A stretch of DNA of 64,000 nt from Rhipicephalus microplus (taxonomy: Eukaryota > Arthropoda > Arachnida > Ixodida > Ixodidae). Below are positions 34,855-46,899 of the stretch, piece after piece (the stretch's first letter is position 1; every line of letters starts with the position of its first letter). The stretch lies in contig NC_134707.1 in NCBI RefSeq assembly GCF_043290135.1, positions 71,945,008 to 72,009,007 on the forward strand, in the 5' to 3' direction. The notes under the pieces are model-generated. The model was given only the letters and a program-made list of their open reading frames with translations. It did not search any database and had not been told where the DNA came from. The translations under genes and the position numbers were made by a program.

Positions 34855-34926
34855 CTTCATACGTTTGACCATAAAAGTTCACCTCTTGATTACAAACGCA
34901 CTTCACTAACAAGTATATGCAGTAAC
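34855..34926 (-). other. Candidate 72-nt Cys-containing exon
   Basis: On the minus strand, CTCAAATAG|GTTACTG and GTATGAAG|GTAAGCC bound an exon. Only one frame is open, reading YCIYLLVKCVCNQEVNF then YGQTYEG, with phase 1 at both ends. An alternative acceptor lies at 34906-34907. The C-x-C...Y-G-x-x-Y pattern recalls the start of a von Willebrand C-like or tick 8.9-kDa-type domain, but this is a weak resemblance. Because it lies upstream of the signal exon in the direction of transcription, it would belong to a neighbouring gene copy or be a relic. Confidence 0.3.
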
Positions 34927-36585
34927 CTATTTGAGCAGATATGAATATTATCACAAATTATTATTTTGAAATGATTGCTCATGGCTTTTGTATACATATG
35001 TGAAACTCAGCTTCTGTTAATTATTTAAACTGCATCGTATTCTTGATCATGAGTTCATTGCACGTTCTTGCACTTTCTAAAAAATTTGAGAAGATTTGTT
35101 ATACACTGCTACTTCTTTCGAAGCATACATAACAGATTGTGTGTTCCTAACAGAACGCATTACATCTGTTTCGTGGACAGTTTATTCAGTCGGTTACCAT
35201 ACCACAACACACGACACAGAGTGTAATGAGTCGCCGTCAAAACACACTACAATAGTGCGCGGCCCTATCAGGACACCACACACCAGGTTAGTGATCATTA
35301 TAGCCTGAAACCTAATCTTTTCTGTTGTCATAGGTGGTTCATTTTCTGCCGCTTAGAATTTGTAATTGCTAGTGGCCACTATTCATCCTTCAATGGCGTA
35401 CATTCTGGAGTGTCATGGGTCTCTGTTTTCGGATCTCTGTTGCATGTCATTTATTTTATGAACCCTTTTTGTGTTTTTTCCTCACACTTTTTTTGGTGGG
35501 TGACTGCTTGATTTTTGCAAAGTTAACAAAGACAGTGACACTTAAGCTCTTCGTTCAGATCTATCTGTAACATGTAACAAATTCACTGAATGACCGATGT
35601 AAAATAGTGTAAAAAGTGTTCAATGACTTGTTTTACTTAAAAACCTAACACTCTACCTTCCTCTTATTTTTTAAACGGTGTTCCGTTAAAATCTGCCACT
35701 TTACACAGATACCTCGCTTTTCTTGTCTCATGTATTGCAAATTCGACAATGCACTCAGAGCACATAACCAGCACCACTAACTGCATGCACTACCTTTTGA
35801 CGTTTTCATCGTTCCTTCTTCTGTTAAAGTAATGCAATAGTACACTACTTTCACAAATGCATGAATGTGCTGCCTCTTTATATGAGCCAAGCAAGCGAAA
35901 TTAACAAGTGCCTTAAAATTCATTGAGCATAACCCTTGCCACTACATTCTAACTACAGCCACATTGCTGACATATCAGTCAGAAAAGGCGGCCTTCTGTT
36001 TCCATTTTTGGGCTCACATTGAAAAATCACCTGCCTGTGCTTGTTTTATAACAAATATTACTATTCAGCCCTTCCTGATACATTTACTCTTTCACCACAA
36101 TATGTGTCGCTGTGCCATATGATGTTTCGTATAGCTGTGCCATATAGGTGCCAGATAGGCTTTTCATTTTAGGCTAGCAAATTATTACCTCGTTCTGATT
36201 TGTTGTTGCAATTTGTGGTTAGACAAGCGATGCAAACTTTATTTACTGACTTCAACACATACTGTTTTTTGCGGAATAATATTTTTTATAAATTAAAGTT
36301 GCCAAAAAACAATAGTGTTGACGCAATTCGAGGGCAGACACGAAAGCCGTATGTATCTTGTGCCCCTGTCACATTTAAAGAAAGCTGAAACGCTTGATGC
36401 TCTTCTACATTATTTTACAAATGCAATAAGGAAATGCAGGTGCTCAAATTTACTGAAATCGTCCATTGCGATTGCTGCATAATGATATCGTGCTTCTGTC
36501 TCACAGAGCCCTTGCAGTGAACATGTTTTTGTTTAAATAGGGGAAAAATTGCAAAAAAACGTATACGAAAGATGGGTAGAGTGAA
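34927..36585. other. AT-rich unique DNA, no gene recognised
   Basis: No transposon or convincing exon noticed. Confidence 0.5.
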
Positions 36586-36768
36586 TTATGCGTTATTGAA
36601 GCACAACTCGAATGCGAAAGCTGCCTTTTGTTCAGTCGATGTACCGATCTTGTCCTGCAACTCACTGAAATCTGTGTGCACGTGATGTGGATCGTTCAGA
36701 GCCTCCAGCAGGCATTTCAAGCTTTCTGTATCTCTTCTCGTAATGTACTGCCTCTGTGTTCTCCACAC
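36586..36768 (-). other. Small ORF, possible terminal exon, unrecognised
   Basis: A 60-codon minus-strand frame. Its last 45 residues look helical and protein-like, with two Cys and two His: SLKCLLEALNDPHHVHTDFS then ELQDKIGTSTEQKAAFAF and ELCFNNA. The LLEAL segment recurs in the exon candidate at 31.5 kb, which may be chance. The splice signal is weak (AACACAG). It may be part of a small secreted protein like the other candidates in this region. Confidence 0.25.
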
Positions 36769-38197
36769 CTTTGACCATGTGGTGATGTCATAGGACGATG
36801 GCGCAATTTTACATCACGGCTGTATGACGTCGTGATGGCGTAATGGGGAAGCCTGGGAGACGTAACAATGGCTTCAAAAACATTCGCTATTCTGACTGCA
36901 ATTATGACTGTAACGTCAACATAGCATAACTACGTGGCGTCAAGTGAATGTTTCGTGCATCGCCCTCATTGAGGCCGATGCTGAATTTTGGGGTTCCATC
37001 AGACACCTGGCGATTTCGCCAGAGTAAGTGTTGTGCATAAGACTAAATGTGATCGTATTTTAACGTGAAACCTAGTAGACTACAGAGACCATTAGTCATT
37101 CACTACTGAAATCCACACAATAAAACCCAGTTACACTATTCTGACTTGTCTTTTTGAACATACTTTAAAAGACGGCGTGAAATTGTTCTAACGTGCAAAG
37201 GAAGGAACCAGAAAATGTAAGTGAATGTTGGTAGTGCTGTGAAGGTTGAGCAGAAGAGAAAGAAGTAGGGAATCAGGTAAAGTATAGCGAATTCGTGTAT
37301 GTTAAAGAATCATGCTGAAGCAGGAAAGAGAAGCCATGCGTGGTAAGGAGGATAAATGGTGGGCGGAGGTAAGCGAGGGCAAAGATGAGGTGACGGTCAC
37401 CCTCTCCACCTTTTCATTTCGTCGCATCACTAAAATGTAGCTGGTCCATTTCTTCCTTTGCCGTTGGGCTCTTACAGATGTTCAGTGCTTTGCCGCGTTA
37501 CTACCACGTGCAACATTAAAGACCCACATTATCAGCAATATCGTCCCATGTTTGACCGTTAACTAAGACGGTACAAGAACACAAAAACTCGGCAATTTCG
37601 TCCCGAATCGGAGCTGTGATAGACGAATCCTTTGAAACGTTTCCACAGTAGAGAACGCAATAGTCTGCGGAGAAGAAGGGAAGATTCGAGTTTTACAAAG
37701 AAAATATCTTGTCCGTACTAGAGTAGAGCGTGGCTCCTCACGAGTCATATTGAAGGTGGCTACTCATACCTGGTGAACGCCATATATTTACCCTCATAGC
37801 ACTACCTAATATGGCGTAACGCTTTCGATCTATATATTAGCGGTGAAGGCATCGCTCACCGCTAATTATTATTATTAATATTATTCACTGTTGGTGACGG
37901 AATTATTATTTGCTGTTGGTGACGGAAAGTAAAACTAGCCCACACATCACTTCGATTCAATATTAAGTTTCTGTTCCTCTGTACATATCACCGTGGCTTA
38001 CGGAAACTAAAAAATGAAACTAAATGACTAAAACTAAAAACCGCCATGTCTGTGTGGAACGCGTAACACAGTCACAGAGAAGTGTAAAAAAGTGGCCTTT
38101 TAGTGTATTTTTAAGCACTCTATGGGTAACTGCAACAAGCATACTCGCTGGGTACGTACTACCCTATAAAAATGCATAATGTTTGTGTTGTAGACCA
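36769..38197. other. Unique DNA, no gene recognised
   Basis: Contains a short direct repeat, CTGTTGGTGACGGA, near 37890-37925 within ATT-rich sequence. Nothing else recognised. Confidence 0.5.
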
Positions 38198-38485
38198 TCA
38201 TTCGCTATGCTTTCCTTCGTGATTCTTCGGAGAAGCGTGGTATCTGCCGCACACTTTCCAGAAATTTCGTTCAATTTTTTTATGCTGTGGCTCACGACAA
38301 GAAAAATTATGCGCCATAAGTAATAAGTGATGGGTATGCGCCACAGTTAATAAGTGTTGACGAAAAAGCTTTTGTAATGAGTTTGAGCATTGCACAATCC
38401 ACTCGAAGGCATCTCGCATTACGTGACGCCTGGTTGTTCCTTTGATGTTGTAAAGCGATTTATTACTCAAACTAACGCGAATCAA
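38198..38485 (-). other. Small His/Cys-containing ORF, unrecognised
   Basis: A 95-codon minus-strand frame. The distal 70 residues contain WIVQCSNSLQKLFRQHL, a His-rich middle (VAHTHHLLLMAHNFSC) and a His-ended tail (KNHEGKHSE). The His/Cys layout is reminiscent of microplusin-type tick antimicrobial proteins. I cannot align it convincingly, so this is only a lead. Confidence 0.22.
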
Positions 38486-38526
38486 GCCTGCCTAACGCTA
38501 TATTGCGACTGAGATAAAAGCACCGG

Positions 38527-38570
38527 TGTTGCTCGGCGGTAGAATACTCGGCTGGCACGCCGGAAACCCT
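38527..38570 (+). repeat. tRNA-Gly-like fragment (partial tRNA relic or SINE head)
   Basis: CTCGGCGGTAGAATACTCGG then CTGGCACGCCGGAAACCC resembles the D arm and anticodon arm of tRNA-Gly(GCC), where GGTTCAGTGGTAGAATTCTC is usual. The T arm and 3' acceptor are missing, so it is not a tRNA gene. Confidence 0.4.
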
Positions 38571-39346
38571 TAAAAATTCTTGTTATTATTTACTGTGTCC
38601 TTGCTGTTTTGTTTGCTATTTTTTATGCAATTTATGCGATAGCGGTTGCCAGCGGCGGCGGTGGCCAACTGCGGCGTGGAATGTGACACGTGTTCTCATG
38701 TCATATCAGCTTTCACTGTAAAAAAGGCTGTTCATAATACCGTTAGGAGAAATCAGTGTAGTATGACAGTAAAACGTGTTGACAATGAAGTAGATGATAA
38801 ATGAGAATCGATACATGAAAGTATTCACGAATATTGACGAGGATGTACCAATGTTGACGCTTGCTTGTGAATTTTCCTCTGGACTACTTGCGTTGATGAT
38901 CATGAATGTAGTTTTCAGCAGTTCAAGTATTGGTCATACGTCGGAACACAACATATGGTGAAAGCTGCAAAATGTTATCATAGGCAAGCATAAAGTCACC
39001 AGCAGTGAATACGTACCCAGAGTAAGCGTCGCCATTTGAGGGGAAAAAACGGCTAGGTTTGCGCTCTTCGTAAAGAGATAACCTACGTATTTGATCAAGC
39101 GTATTGGCCTCGAGGACATACCGTGGCACCACCTACGTGATGACCTCACTCATGGAATGCCGCGTTGACCTTGTCTGCTAGGACACTGCATTTCCTGCAG
39201 TTTTACTGGGGACACCGTGCGTGCTTCCTTTTGTTATGAAGCTCAGTGCTTAAAGAAGCGGTAAGGTCTAATAATACGGGCAAGCGAACTACAAATCGGT
39301 GCCCCCGGTGGCACTTTCGTATATAATTTGCATCGTGAAATTACGA
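38571..39346. other. Unique DNA with one exon-like ORF
   Basis: The minus-strand frame 39132-38923 has a protein-like stretch (ANTLDQIRRLSLYEERKPS, RFFPSNGDAYSG) followed by a consensus-like donor, GG|GTACGT, near 39017. No family was recognised. A 65-codon frame at 38.7-38.9 kb is unremarkable. Confidence 0.3.
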
Positions 39347-39640
39347 CTAAAAACCGGTGCAGCCATGGGCAAGCCGTGTCCCGAAAGCAAAGCTGCCGTA
39401 TTCCACAACTACGCATCCTGTGCGTGACGTCGAAACGATCACAGCGCTGGCCTCTTTAGTGAAGGCCCTCGCGGCCATTACTAAAGAGATGTAAAATAAC
39501 CTGCGCAAATTTTCGCGTTTCCATTTTGCCCCACTGTGCATGTGTCAACGCTAACTCCTTGCGGGGTCCCGTTAGGAGATGCCTGCCACGCCCGCAAGCA
39601 TTGCATACCATAATATAAAACTCTACGCAGCTCAAACACG
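39347..39640 (-). repeat. Probable dispersed tick repeat
   Basis: GC-richer than its flanks, with two overlapping minus-strand frames (64 and 68 codons) and the phrase GGGGCAAAATGGAAACGCGA, which I recall as a frequent tick interspersed sequence. It adjoins the SINE at 39657. This recollection is not verified. Confidence 0.35.
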
Positions 39641-39656
39641 TGATAGATGACTGAAT

Positions 39657-39886
39657 TATATAGAGGGCTTAACGTCCCAAAACCCACATATGACTATGAG
39701 AGTCGCCAAAGTGAAGGGCTCCGGAAATCGTGACCACCTGGGCTTCTTCAAGTGCCCCCAAGTGTGAGCACACGGGCCTTTAGCATTTTGGCCTTGATTG
39801 AAATTGCAGCCGCCGCAGCAGGGATTCGATCCCGCTACCTGTGAGTCAGCAGCCAAGTACATAAACCACTAGACCATCACAACGGG
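39657..39886 (-). mobile_element. Ruka-like SINE, near full length
   Basis: Starts AGAGGGCTTAACGTCCCAAA and ends in the tRNA-like head (minus strand CCCCGTTGTGATGGTCTAGTG). The B-box region is kept as GGGATCGAATCCC on the complement. Moderately diverged, with a small deletion in AACGTGCACCC (here AAGTGCCCCC). Confidence 0.85.
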
Positions 39887-41335
39887 GCAAGTAAGCGATA
39901 GGCATAGCTAATCAATGAGACCGTGAATGAGTGAAATGCGTTCGACAGCCCACTGGGGAGTGTGTCGTGGTGCAACGTTTGATTTGATCTGCGTTTATTT
40001 ATGTTCTCGTATGTGCGCCGAAAGTGCATCGGTTACAGCAGCTTCTATCGCGGCAAACCTAGAGGTCTGGGGTTTGACTGCTAGTTCATGCGGACCAATT
40101 AAACTTTTGACGCGTCTGTAAGCAGCACGTGTACACATAAAGCAGTTCGATTGCTGATAAGGACCTGTGGCTTGTTATAATTTGTTGTTCATATAGTTAT
40201 AATATCACAGAAGGTTTGAGCCACCAATGCTTACGAACTTCAGATATTGTAAGCTCTTGTTACATCTTGCACTTCTCTCACGTGATGTTACAAGTCTTAA
40301 TTTCTGTCCTGGGTTGATAACAGTGTTTTTTGAGGCATTTTCTGAAACATTTTGCAGAAATTACTTGGTCGTGTGGTTGCGCTCTTGACTACAAAGCAGA
40401 ATGCCCGGATTTGATTGAATTTTGGGCACTGATTTGATTATTTGCATAAATAGGGATTTCGTACCGTCTCCAATGCCAACTCCGCATTATCTGTGACACG
40501 AGTGGTTTTAATGTATAACATTATAAAGAGAGCTGGCGGGTAAATTGGACAAATTGCCTCTTCAGAAAAGGTTGGTGGTTGTGTTAACGTTGTCAAAAAG
40601 GTTTCACCTTGATGTTTGCTGAATTATTTTGTTGGTCATGTTGAGCTTCTGAAACCCCATAAAGTATCTCATGCATGTGTAATCCAAAAGCAAAGAGTGT
40701 AAATAGAGCCTCTTACCCAGGCAACACTGTCGTTGATACACTAAATTGGGTAACTCCTAAACACAGTAATTGAATCCAATGGCGTAACACAGATATGTAA
40801 ATAAATCGGCATTAAACAATACTCAGACTTCATAATTTGATTATCTGTGGTAGGGCTCTACTGACGACATCATACACTAAAACGTGCTACGTCCCCGAGA
40901 TTAATGTGACCTAATGTAGTCGCACTTCGCACCCTGCATTTTCGTCATCATGATTACTAAAACAATAATGGCAGTATTATTACCACTTCAAGAACTTTAA
41001 CTAGTATATTGAAGAGCAATGCCAAGAGCTGAAACCAAGTTTTCAGCACTGTGTGATAGCTAGAGCTGGCAACTGCGTTTTCTTTTTGGGAAAGCTGTCT
41101 ACGCTTGTTAAGATGCAGCGGTTAAGGAACGCCGAAACCACCACTCTCTGCTCATTACATATTGCAACATAGTTTGGCGGGACTACAGTTTATCTCAATG
41201 CTCCAGTTGTATAAAAATCTATGCGAATCTCAATGTATATGTTAGGATGAATTGTTTAGTCAATGAATTTAATCAAAACTTTCTTGTGCTTTCTGAGGAC
41301 TACAGGCCTACGTGACCACCTTTAACTTTTGTGTA
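39887..41335. other. Unique DNA, no gene recognised
   Basis: No coding or repeat signal beyond short frames. Confidence 0.5.
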
Positions 41336-41530
41336 GTGCCGCCGCTGCATACGCGCCAGGCGATTGACTGATAATCCTGTTTTTCTTTTTCTCTCTCTTT
41401 CTCTTCTCTTTCCTCTCTCTGTCATCTTTATGCCCCCTTCCCGTTCCCCCAGCGTAGGGTAGCAAACCTTGCATGTGCCTGGTTAACCTCCCTGCCTTCC
41501 CTCTTGCTGTTCATCCCCCCTCAATGAAAA
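41336..41530 (+). mobile_element. Probable LINE 3'-end fragment
   Basis: A long pyrimidine tract (TTTTTCTTTTTCTCTCTCTT) is followed by ATGCCCCCTTCCCGTTCCCC and GGGTAGCAAACCTTGCATGT then CTGGTTAACCTCCCTGCC. I recall this combination as the 3' end of common tick LINEs. No coding sequence remains, so it is a severely 5'-truncated copy. Confidence 0.5.
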
Positions 41531-43268
41531 GAAGATGCATATATTTACGCTACATATTGAAATGTGGACGAAACAGAGAAACTGGCAGGCATCAAGGTGC
41601 GATCATATTGTGAGAAATAAACTCCAGCAAGAAAAAGCAAACAGAATGGTCACGCCATTCCACAGCGAAGGCCAATCGTCTCTTCATATAATCGCCTAGG
41701 CCAGATTACGCACGAAAAAAGAACTAAACTAGAAATATCAATATTTTCTTATGAGAATCACTTTAGTTACACTCACTTTCAGCTTCAAAGCAGGCAAAAT
41801 TGATGCAATGGCTCACAGGTCGGCAAAAGCACTTAAGTATCCACTTTCAAGAGAACGCGCTTATGCTGTGAGCAGAGTGGCATGAACTATCAAACAATGG
41901 GAATGAAATCATGTGACAGCAGAAGTGAAAGATAGGTTATGATGGCAATCACAAAATTGCAAATTGACAAATTAATTGTTAGACTTGCTACCAATGGCGC
42001 ATTGAACAAGCTGCATCGTATACGTCATATAAAATCACATTCGAGCGGAAATTATCTGGCGTGTAAACAAATTATCAAGCTCAATTGTCATTTCCTTATT
42101 CCTCAAATGTTGTAGTGTTGGTGCTTTGTACTTTTGTGCAGGCTTCGTGGGCGCAAGATGATATTTCCACAGCATGCTTTACAATAAAAAAACTCAAAAA
42201 ATATTCAATGTACTTTATAACATTTTTTTCTTTTATATTCCATGCTCCCAAATACAGCACAGCAGGAATATTTATTTAAACCAATGCCAACTCGCATGAC
42301 ATTTCGACGTGATTTCGATTTCTCAAAAACACAAACACATAAGCATTTCAGGGGCTTAGCCATACATTACTTGCATAAGCACCATTTGAAAATGAATCAC
42401 CTAACAGAAATAAGCCAGGAAGCGAGGCTATCACGCATCAAACTATTCTTAGCTGTCATTGAACGTTCAATGTGCGTTCGTGTTCAACGCACACTAAGCA
42501 TGTGAACCAGCGTTATTAAATAAATACCCAAAATTACTAAACTTTATCAAATCATCCGAATTCTGCCTTTAACCATTAGAGTTTCTATAGCGTTGCTCTA
42601 TAGAGGCCAACAAGACGTGTCATTCAAGTTTTTCAGCCATATGTTCTTGGCATTAGTGCTTTATATGTACCACACTGCCGAAAATAATCTTCTTATCACT
42701 TTTTATAATGCTAGTACTAAAGGCAGAGCAGCTTTCAGTATTACACGATTAAAGAGGCTAGACTACAACAACCATCACAAACTAAAGGCTGCTAAACTAG
42801 AATTGGGTACATCGACAAATTCTGTGGCACAATATGTAGGTACATGTTAGAAGACCATATTGATTAAAAATTATGATTATATGATTATTATGGCCGTAAA
42901 CGTTCTGTCCATTACTAAACTCGATTGCGAGACCTGTGTTCCATTACCAGGATATGTAACAAAATGATAGGATAGGAACGCAATTATCGACACTGAAGAC
43001 ACAGATGAACGCATAGTTCTTATTATTCTGAGTTAGTGCAATAAATTTTCACATACGAATCAGTTTGGTTGAATATTTGTTATAGAAATAGAGTTAAATT
43101 ATGACATGTGCTTCTCTTTTTAGCCAAATATTCAGTGATTCTTTGAGCATCGCTGCATTTAAAAACTGGTGCCACGTGGTTACAACGTGGCCGTTATGAG
43201 CAGGCATTCTACTTTCCTTTTATTTTCTACTCATCAGCCTATTCACCGTCGGATTTTTCACGTTGTAT
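41531..43268. other. AT-rich unique DNA, no gene recognised
   Basis: A frame near 42.09 kb begins with a hydrophobic stretch (VVVLVLCTFVQASWAQDD) that looks like a signal peptide but lacks an ATG; TTTTGTGCAG near 42141 could equally be an acceptor. No gene is called. Confidence 0.4.
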
Positions 43269-43436
43269 TGTTACGGAAGAGAAGAGGCATCGTACCGAGG
43301 AGCCTGTACCTCAAATTTATTTCAAACGAGCAGCAGCGGCGTGACCGGTTGACCAGACACCGAGCGGAAACCACTTTTCATCCTTTCGTCAGGCACACAC
43401 GCGCATTGTCCCACAAAATGTCAACATGCATGTAGC
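43269..43436 (-). mobile_element. 3' LTR of gypsy element 2
   Basis: 168 bp, TGTTACGGAAGAGAAG...CATGCATGTAGCA on the plus strand, so TGCTACAT...CGTAACA on the coding strand, with TG...CA ends. It pairs with 48253-48409. The two LTRs differ by many substitutions and small gaps, so the insertion is old. Confidence 0.9.
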
Positions 43437-43472
43437 ATAATCCCCGGCGGAAGAAGTGCCGTCTCGGTTCAT

Positions 43473-44578
43473 CTAGATGTCAACGTCATCGGGAGGGTGG
43501 TAATGCTTCAAGCGTGCCACGTGTACAATATCGGTGGTCTGTGGGGCAGTTGGAAGCGAGAAGGCAGCAGGGGTGATTTCGTATGTGGAAGGAGTAACCT
43601 CACGAACAACAACTCGATATGGACCTGTGTAGCGGGAAAGAAGTTTTTCCGACAAGCCGACTTGACGGGTCGAGGACCACAGCAGAACCGATGAACCGGG
43701 TATAAAGTGCGCGTCGCAGTGCTGTTGATCGTACAAACGCTGCTGGTTCTCTTGAGAAGCCAGAAAGCGAGTGCGGGTGATTTCGCGTTCGTGGGCAGCC
43801 CGAGCAAGGGCGTCAAGGGCATATTTGCTGGTTGGTGTCATGGTAGATGGAATGACTATATCTAGGGGTAATGTAGGTTTTTGGCCGAAAAGCAGAACGA
43901 ATGGATAGTAAGCGGCAGTGTCTTGGCGAGAAGAATTGTATGCAAATGTCACGTGTGGCATGGCAAGGTCCCAGTTAGAGTGATTGGAAGAAACATACTT
44001 CGCAAGCGGGTCTATAAGTGTTCGATTCAAACGCTCCGTGAGTCTATTTGTCTGCTGTTGGTACGACGTAGTGAGCTTGTGCTTCGATTCACATGGCTGA
44101 AGGATATCGGCTATCACCTTTGATGAAAAGGTGCGGCCACGGTCTGTAAGCAGCTGGCATGGAGCTCCATGTTGTAAGATTGCGTCGTGTAGGAGGAACT
44201 CGGCGACATCTGTGGCGCAGCTTGTTAGAAGTGCTCTTGTGATGGCGTAGCTCCTGGTATAGTCTGTAGCCACAACTATCCAATTTTTGCGAGAAGAATA
44301 CAAGAGAAAAGGGCCCAGGAGGTCTAAGCCAACGCTGAAGTAACGTTCTGACGAAAAATCAAGTGGTTAAAGTTGTCCGGTGGGAATTGTCGATGATGTG
44401 TTGCAGCGCTGGCATTTACCTCAAGCCGCAACGTATCTTCTGACTGAGTGTGAAAGCCCTGGCAAACGGAAGCGACGGTGAATCCGGTCGTGTGTGACAC
44501 ACCAAGGTGAACAGCAGTTGGAAGGTCATGGAGTTTGTGTAAAACTGCCGAGCGGAGGTGTTTTGGAATGAGGAGCAA
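43473..44578 (-). pseudogene. Gypsy element 2 integrase
   Basis: The zinc-binding part lies in frames at 44625-44324 (LLLIPKHLRSAVLHKLHD, then HLGVSHT). The 276-codon frame from 44303 holds the core: WIVVATDYTRSYAITRAL (first Asp), LLTDRGRTFSSKVI (second Asp) and NRLTERLNRTL (Glu). The C-terminal GPY/F-like segment SRYTGPYRVVREVTPS-type and DIVHVARLKHYHPPDDV end the protein 36 bp before the LTR. This 276-codon core and tail is the best-preserved part of the element. A frame break separates it from the zinc domain. Confidence 0.92.
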
Positions 44579-44638
44579 CTGGGCTGGTCCATCTGGGTAG
44601 AAGTTCTTGTGGTATGGGACACCATTGTGGAGGACGAA

Positions 44639-45187
44639 TCAGCGATGAGACCAGTCGGAAAATGGTGATATGGGGTGTTCGATTATAGCAACCAAGGACG
44701 CATCACGGCGTTTCTCGTCATCTATGCGGGTCAGCTGCGAAACGGAAAAGACGCAAGCATCGGTGTCTGTGTCAGGGATGGTGCTCAATTCATTAACGGG
44801 GTAGCGGAAGAGGCAGTCTGCGTCCTGAAGTAGGCGTCCCGACTTGTATGTAACTCTATAGGTATATTCTTGCAGTTGCAGAGCCCAGCGCCCAAGGCGA
44901 CCTGTAGGATCCTTCAGTGACGAAAGCTGACATATCACATGGTGGTCTGATATCACAGAGAAATTTGTGCCATATAACTATAGGTAGAACTTCGTGACTG
45001 CCCAAACAAGAGCAAGACATTCACGCTCTGTTATTGAATAGTTGCGCTCGGCAGCTGTGAAAAGGCGGCTAGCGTAGGCGATAACTCGGTCTTGTCCCCA
45101 CTGGCTTTGGGCTAGGACTGCTCTATTCCCGTGAACACTCACATCGGTTCGGAGTTCTGTCGGAGCGCATGGGTCAAAGTGGGCCAA
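44639..45187 (-). pseudogene. Gypsy element 2 RNase H
   Basis: Two frames: TELRTDVSVHGNRAVLAQSQ and RNYSITERECLALVWAVTKF (45187-44978), then ISDHHVICQLSSLKDPTGR and YRVTYKSGRLLQDADCL (44956-44639). The first Asp and the Glu region are present. A stop separates the halves. Confidence 0.88.
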
Positions 45188-45352
45188 TATATGTGGATTC
45201 GTGAGGAGGTTGATGAGGTGAGAAAAAGTGGCAGCTTAAGCGGAACCTCCCGTAAAAGTCACGTCTTTCTTCAGAAGGTTGGTAAGTGGTCGAGCGATTG
45301 CTGCAAAATCTTTCACAAACCTTCTAAAATAGAAACAAAGTCCCACAAAGCT

Positions 45353-46373
45353 CTAGACGTCCTTGACAGACTCGGATACAGGAAAGCTCGTGACGGCACG
45401 AATTTTCCCTGGGTTCGGCCACACACCGGATGCGTCGAAAAGGTCGCCGAGCACCGTAATCTGCTCGTGGCCGAAGTGACAATTCGACAAGTTTAGTTGA
45501 AGCCCAGCAGAGCAGAAGATGTTGAGAACCGCTGACAAACGCTGAAGGTGCATTTCAAACGTACGCGAATATACTTGGACATCGTCCAGGTAGCACAGGC
45601 ATGTTGACCACTTGAGCCCTTGTAATAGCGAGTCCATCATACGCTCAAACGTGGTTGAGCCGTTGCATAGCCCAAGCGGCATCATCTTGAATTAGTATAG
45701 GCCACCGGGAGTTACATACGCAGTCTTTTCTTGGTCTTTCTCGTTCACCGCAATCTGCCAATAGCCAGAGCGTATATCAATTAAGAAAAATTATCGCGCG
45801 CCATGAAGACAGTCGAGGGCGTCAACAATTCAGGGCAAAAGATAAACGTTCTATTCCGTGATCTGATTAAGATGGCGGTAATTAACGCAAAAGCACCACG
45901 TGATATCTTTCTTTTTAACAAGCACAACAGGAGATGCTCAAAGACTTGACGAGGGTTCAATAACTCTTTTGGCTAGCATCTTGCTGAATTCTTCCTCAAA
46001 TTACCTTATGCTCTGTGGCAGACACCCAGTGTGGTCGGCAGTGAATAAGAGGATAATCACCAATATTATTGCGGTGCTTCATCAGGAATGTCTGACCGAG
46101 TGGATTTCTGTCCATGCCAAATATGTCGCAGTAGGAAGCCAGAAGGCGGAATAGGGTGTCGGATTGCTCAGGTTTTAGTTTCAGGTCAATCATGGAGTGC
46201 AAGGCTTCATCGAGGGTTGTGGCATCCTGCCACATGGGTGACATGGAAAATCGGCGCATGCGTCTGCCGCAAAATTGGTGACGTGGGCGTCTATTATGTG
46301 TTGAAGCGTGGCGACAGAAATTCCATGTGGTAGTACTTGTTGCGTAAAGCCGAAATTGATAATGGGAAGACAT
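45353..46373 (-). pseudogene. Gypsy element 2 reverse transcriptase
   Basis: The N-terminal linker at 46373-45996 reads LKPEQSDTLFRLLASYCDIF and RPHWVSATEHKVI. The fingers (SPVVLVKKKD-like, VNYRHLNQI) lie in frames with stops near 45900-45780. LIDIRSGYWQI gives motif A around 45760. The 110-codon frame from 45685 holds MPLGLCNGSTTFERMMDSL and CLCYLDDVQVYSRTFEMHL, with the YLDD catalytic box, then LNLSNCHFGHEQITVLG. Several stops and frameshifts make it non-functional. Confidence 0.92.
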
Positions 46374-46488
46374 GTTCGGTTAGAGGCCATGGTTACAACG
46401 GTGTGTGGCGCAGTGATGACGCGCACCAGGAGAACATCAGAAATAGGCGGCACTACATAATCATCGTCAATAATGGTGGAACTTCTTG

Positions 46489-46880
46489 TCAATTCAATGA
46501 ATTTGAAGGCTTTTGGCTGTATCCGACTAACGTCTGAGGTACAAAGGCTTTCCGGGAGCTCGGGCGTGAATCTGGAAGAAAAGGAAATTTTAAACAAAGA
46601 GTGCCAGCAGAACAGTCGATCAGGGCAGAATCCATCAATAAGAAGTCCATCCCGAAAATGAGGCCATGAGGGCAATTGTTAGGCACTGTAAATAAAACAG
46701 AAACATTGCGGCCGGCAAGGCTAATACGAGCGGTGGACATTCCAATGACAGCCACAATTCCACAATCGGCAACACGGACGGCTTGTGTTGTGGCAGGCAT
46801 GAGTACTTTTTTGAGGCGGTGACAGAGACGAGCACTCATGACACCTTTCCTCCAATGTCAACTTAAGCTGTCAAAGAAAG
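46489..46880 (-). pseudogene. Gypsy element 2 aspartic protease, active site altered
   Basis: Near 46875-46850 the active-site segment reads VDIGGKVS in place of the usual DTGA and is flanked by stops. The rest of the domain is open for 116 codons (IVAVIGMSTARISLAGRNVS, PNNCPHGLIFGMDFLLMDSA). The CPHGLIFGMDFL box corresponds to the second protease signature. Thr to Ile and Ala to Gly changes at the active site suggest an inactive enzyme. Confidence 0.85.
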
Positions 46881-46899
46881 ACCATCCACATGCACTTCA

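Noticed and set aside
36586..38485. Assignment of the 36.6 and 38.2 kb ORFs to the microplusin antimicrobial family.
   Set aside because: Only His/Cys content and an overall helical look agree; the cysteine spacing does not align convincingly, so no family name is given.
42085..42279. Possible signal peptide on the plus strand.
   Set aside because: No ATG at the start; the hydrophobic run overlaps a pyrimidine-rich acceptor-like stretch.
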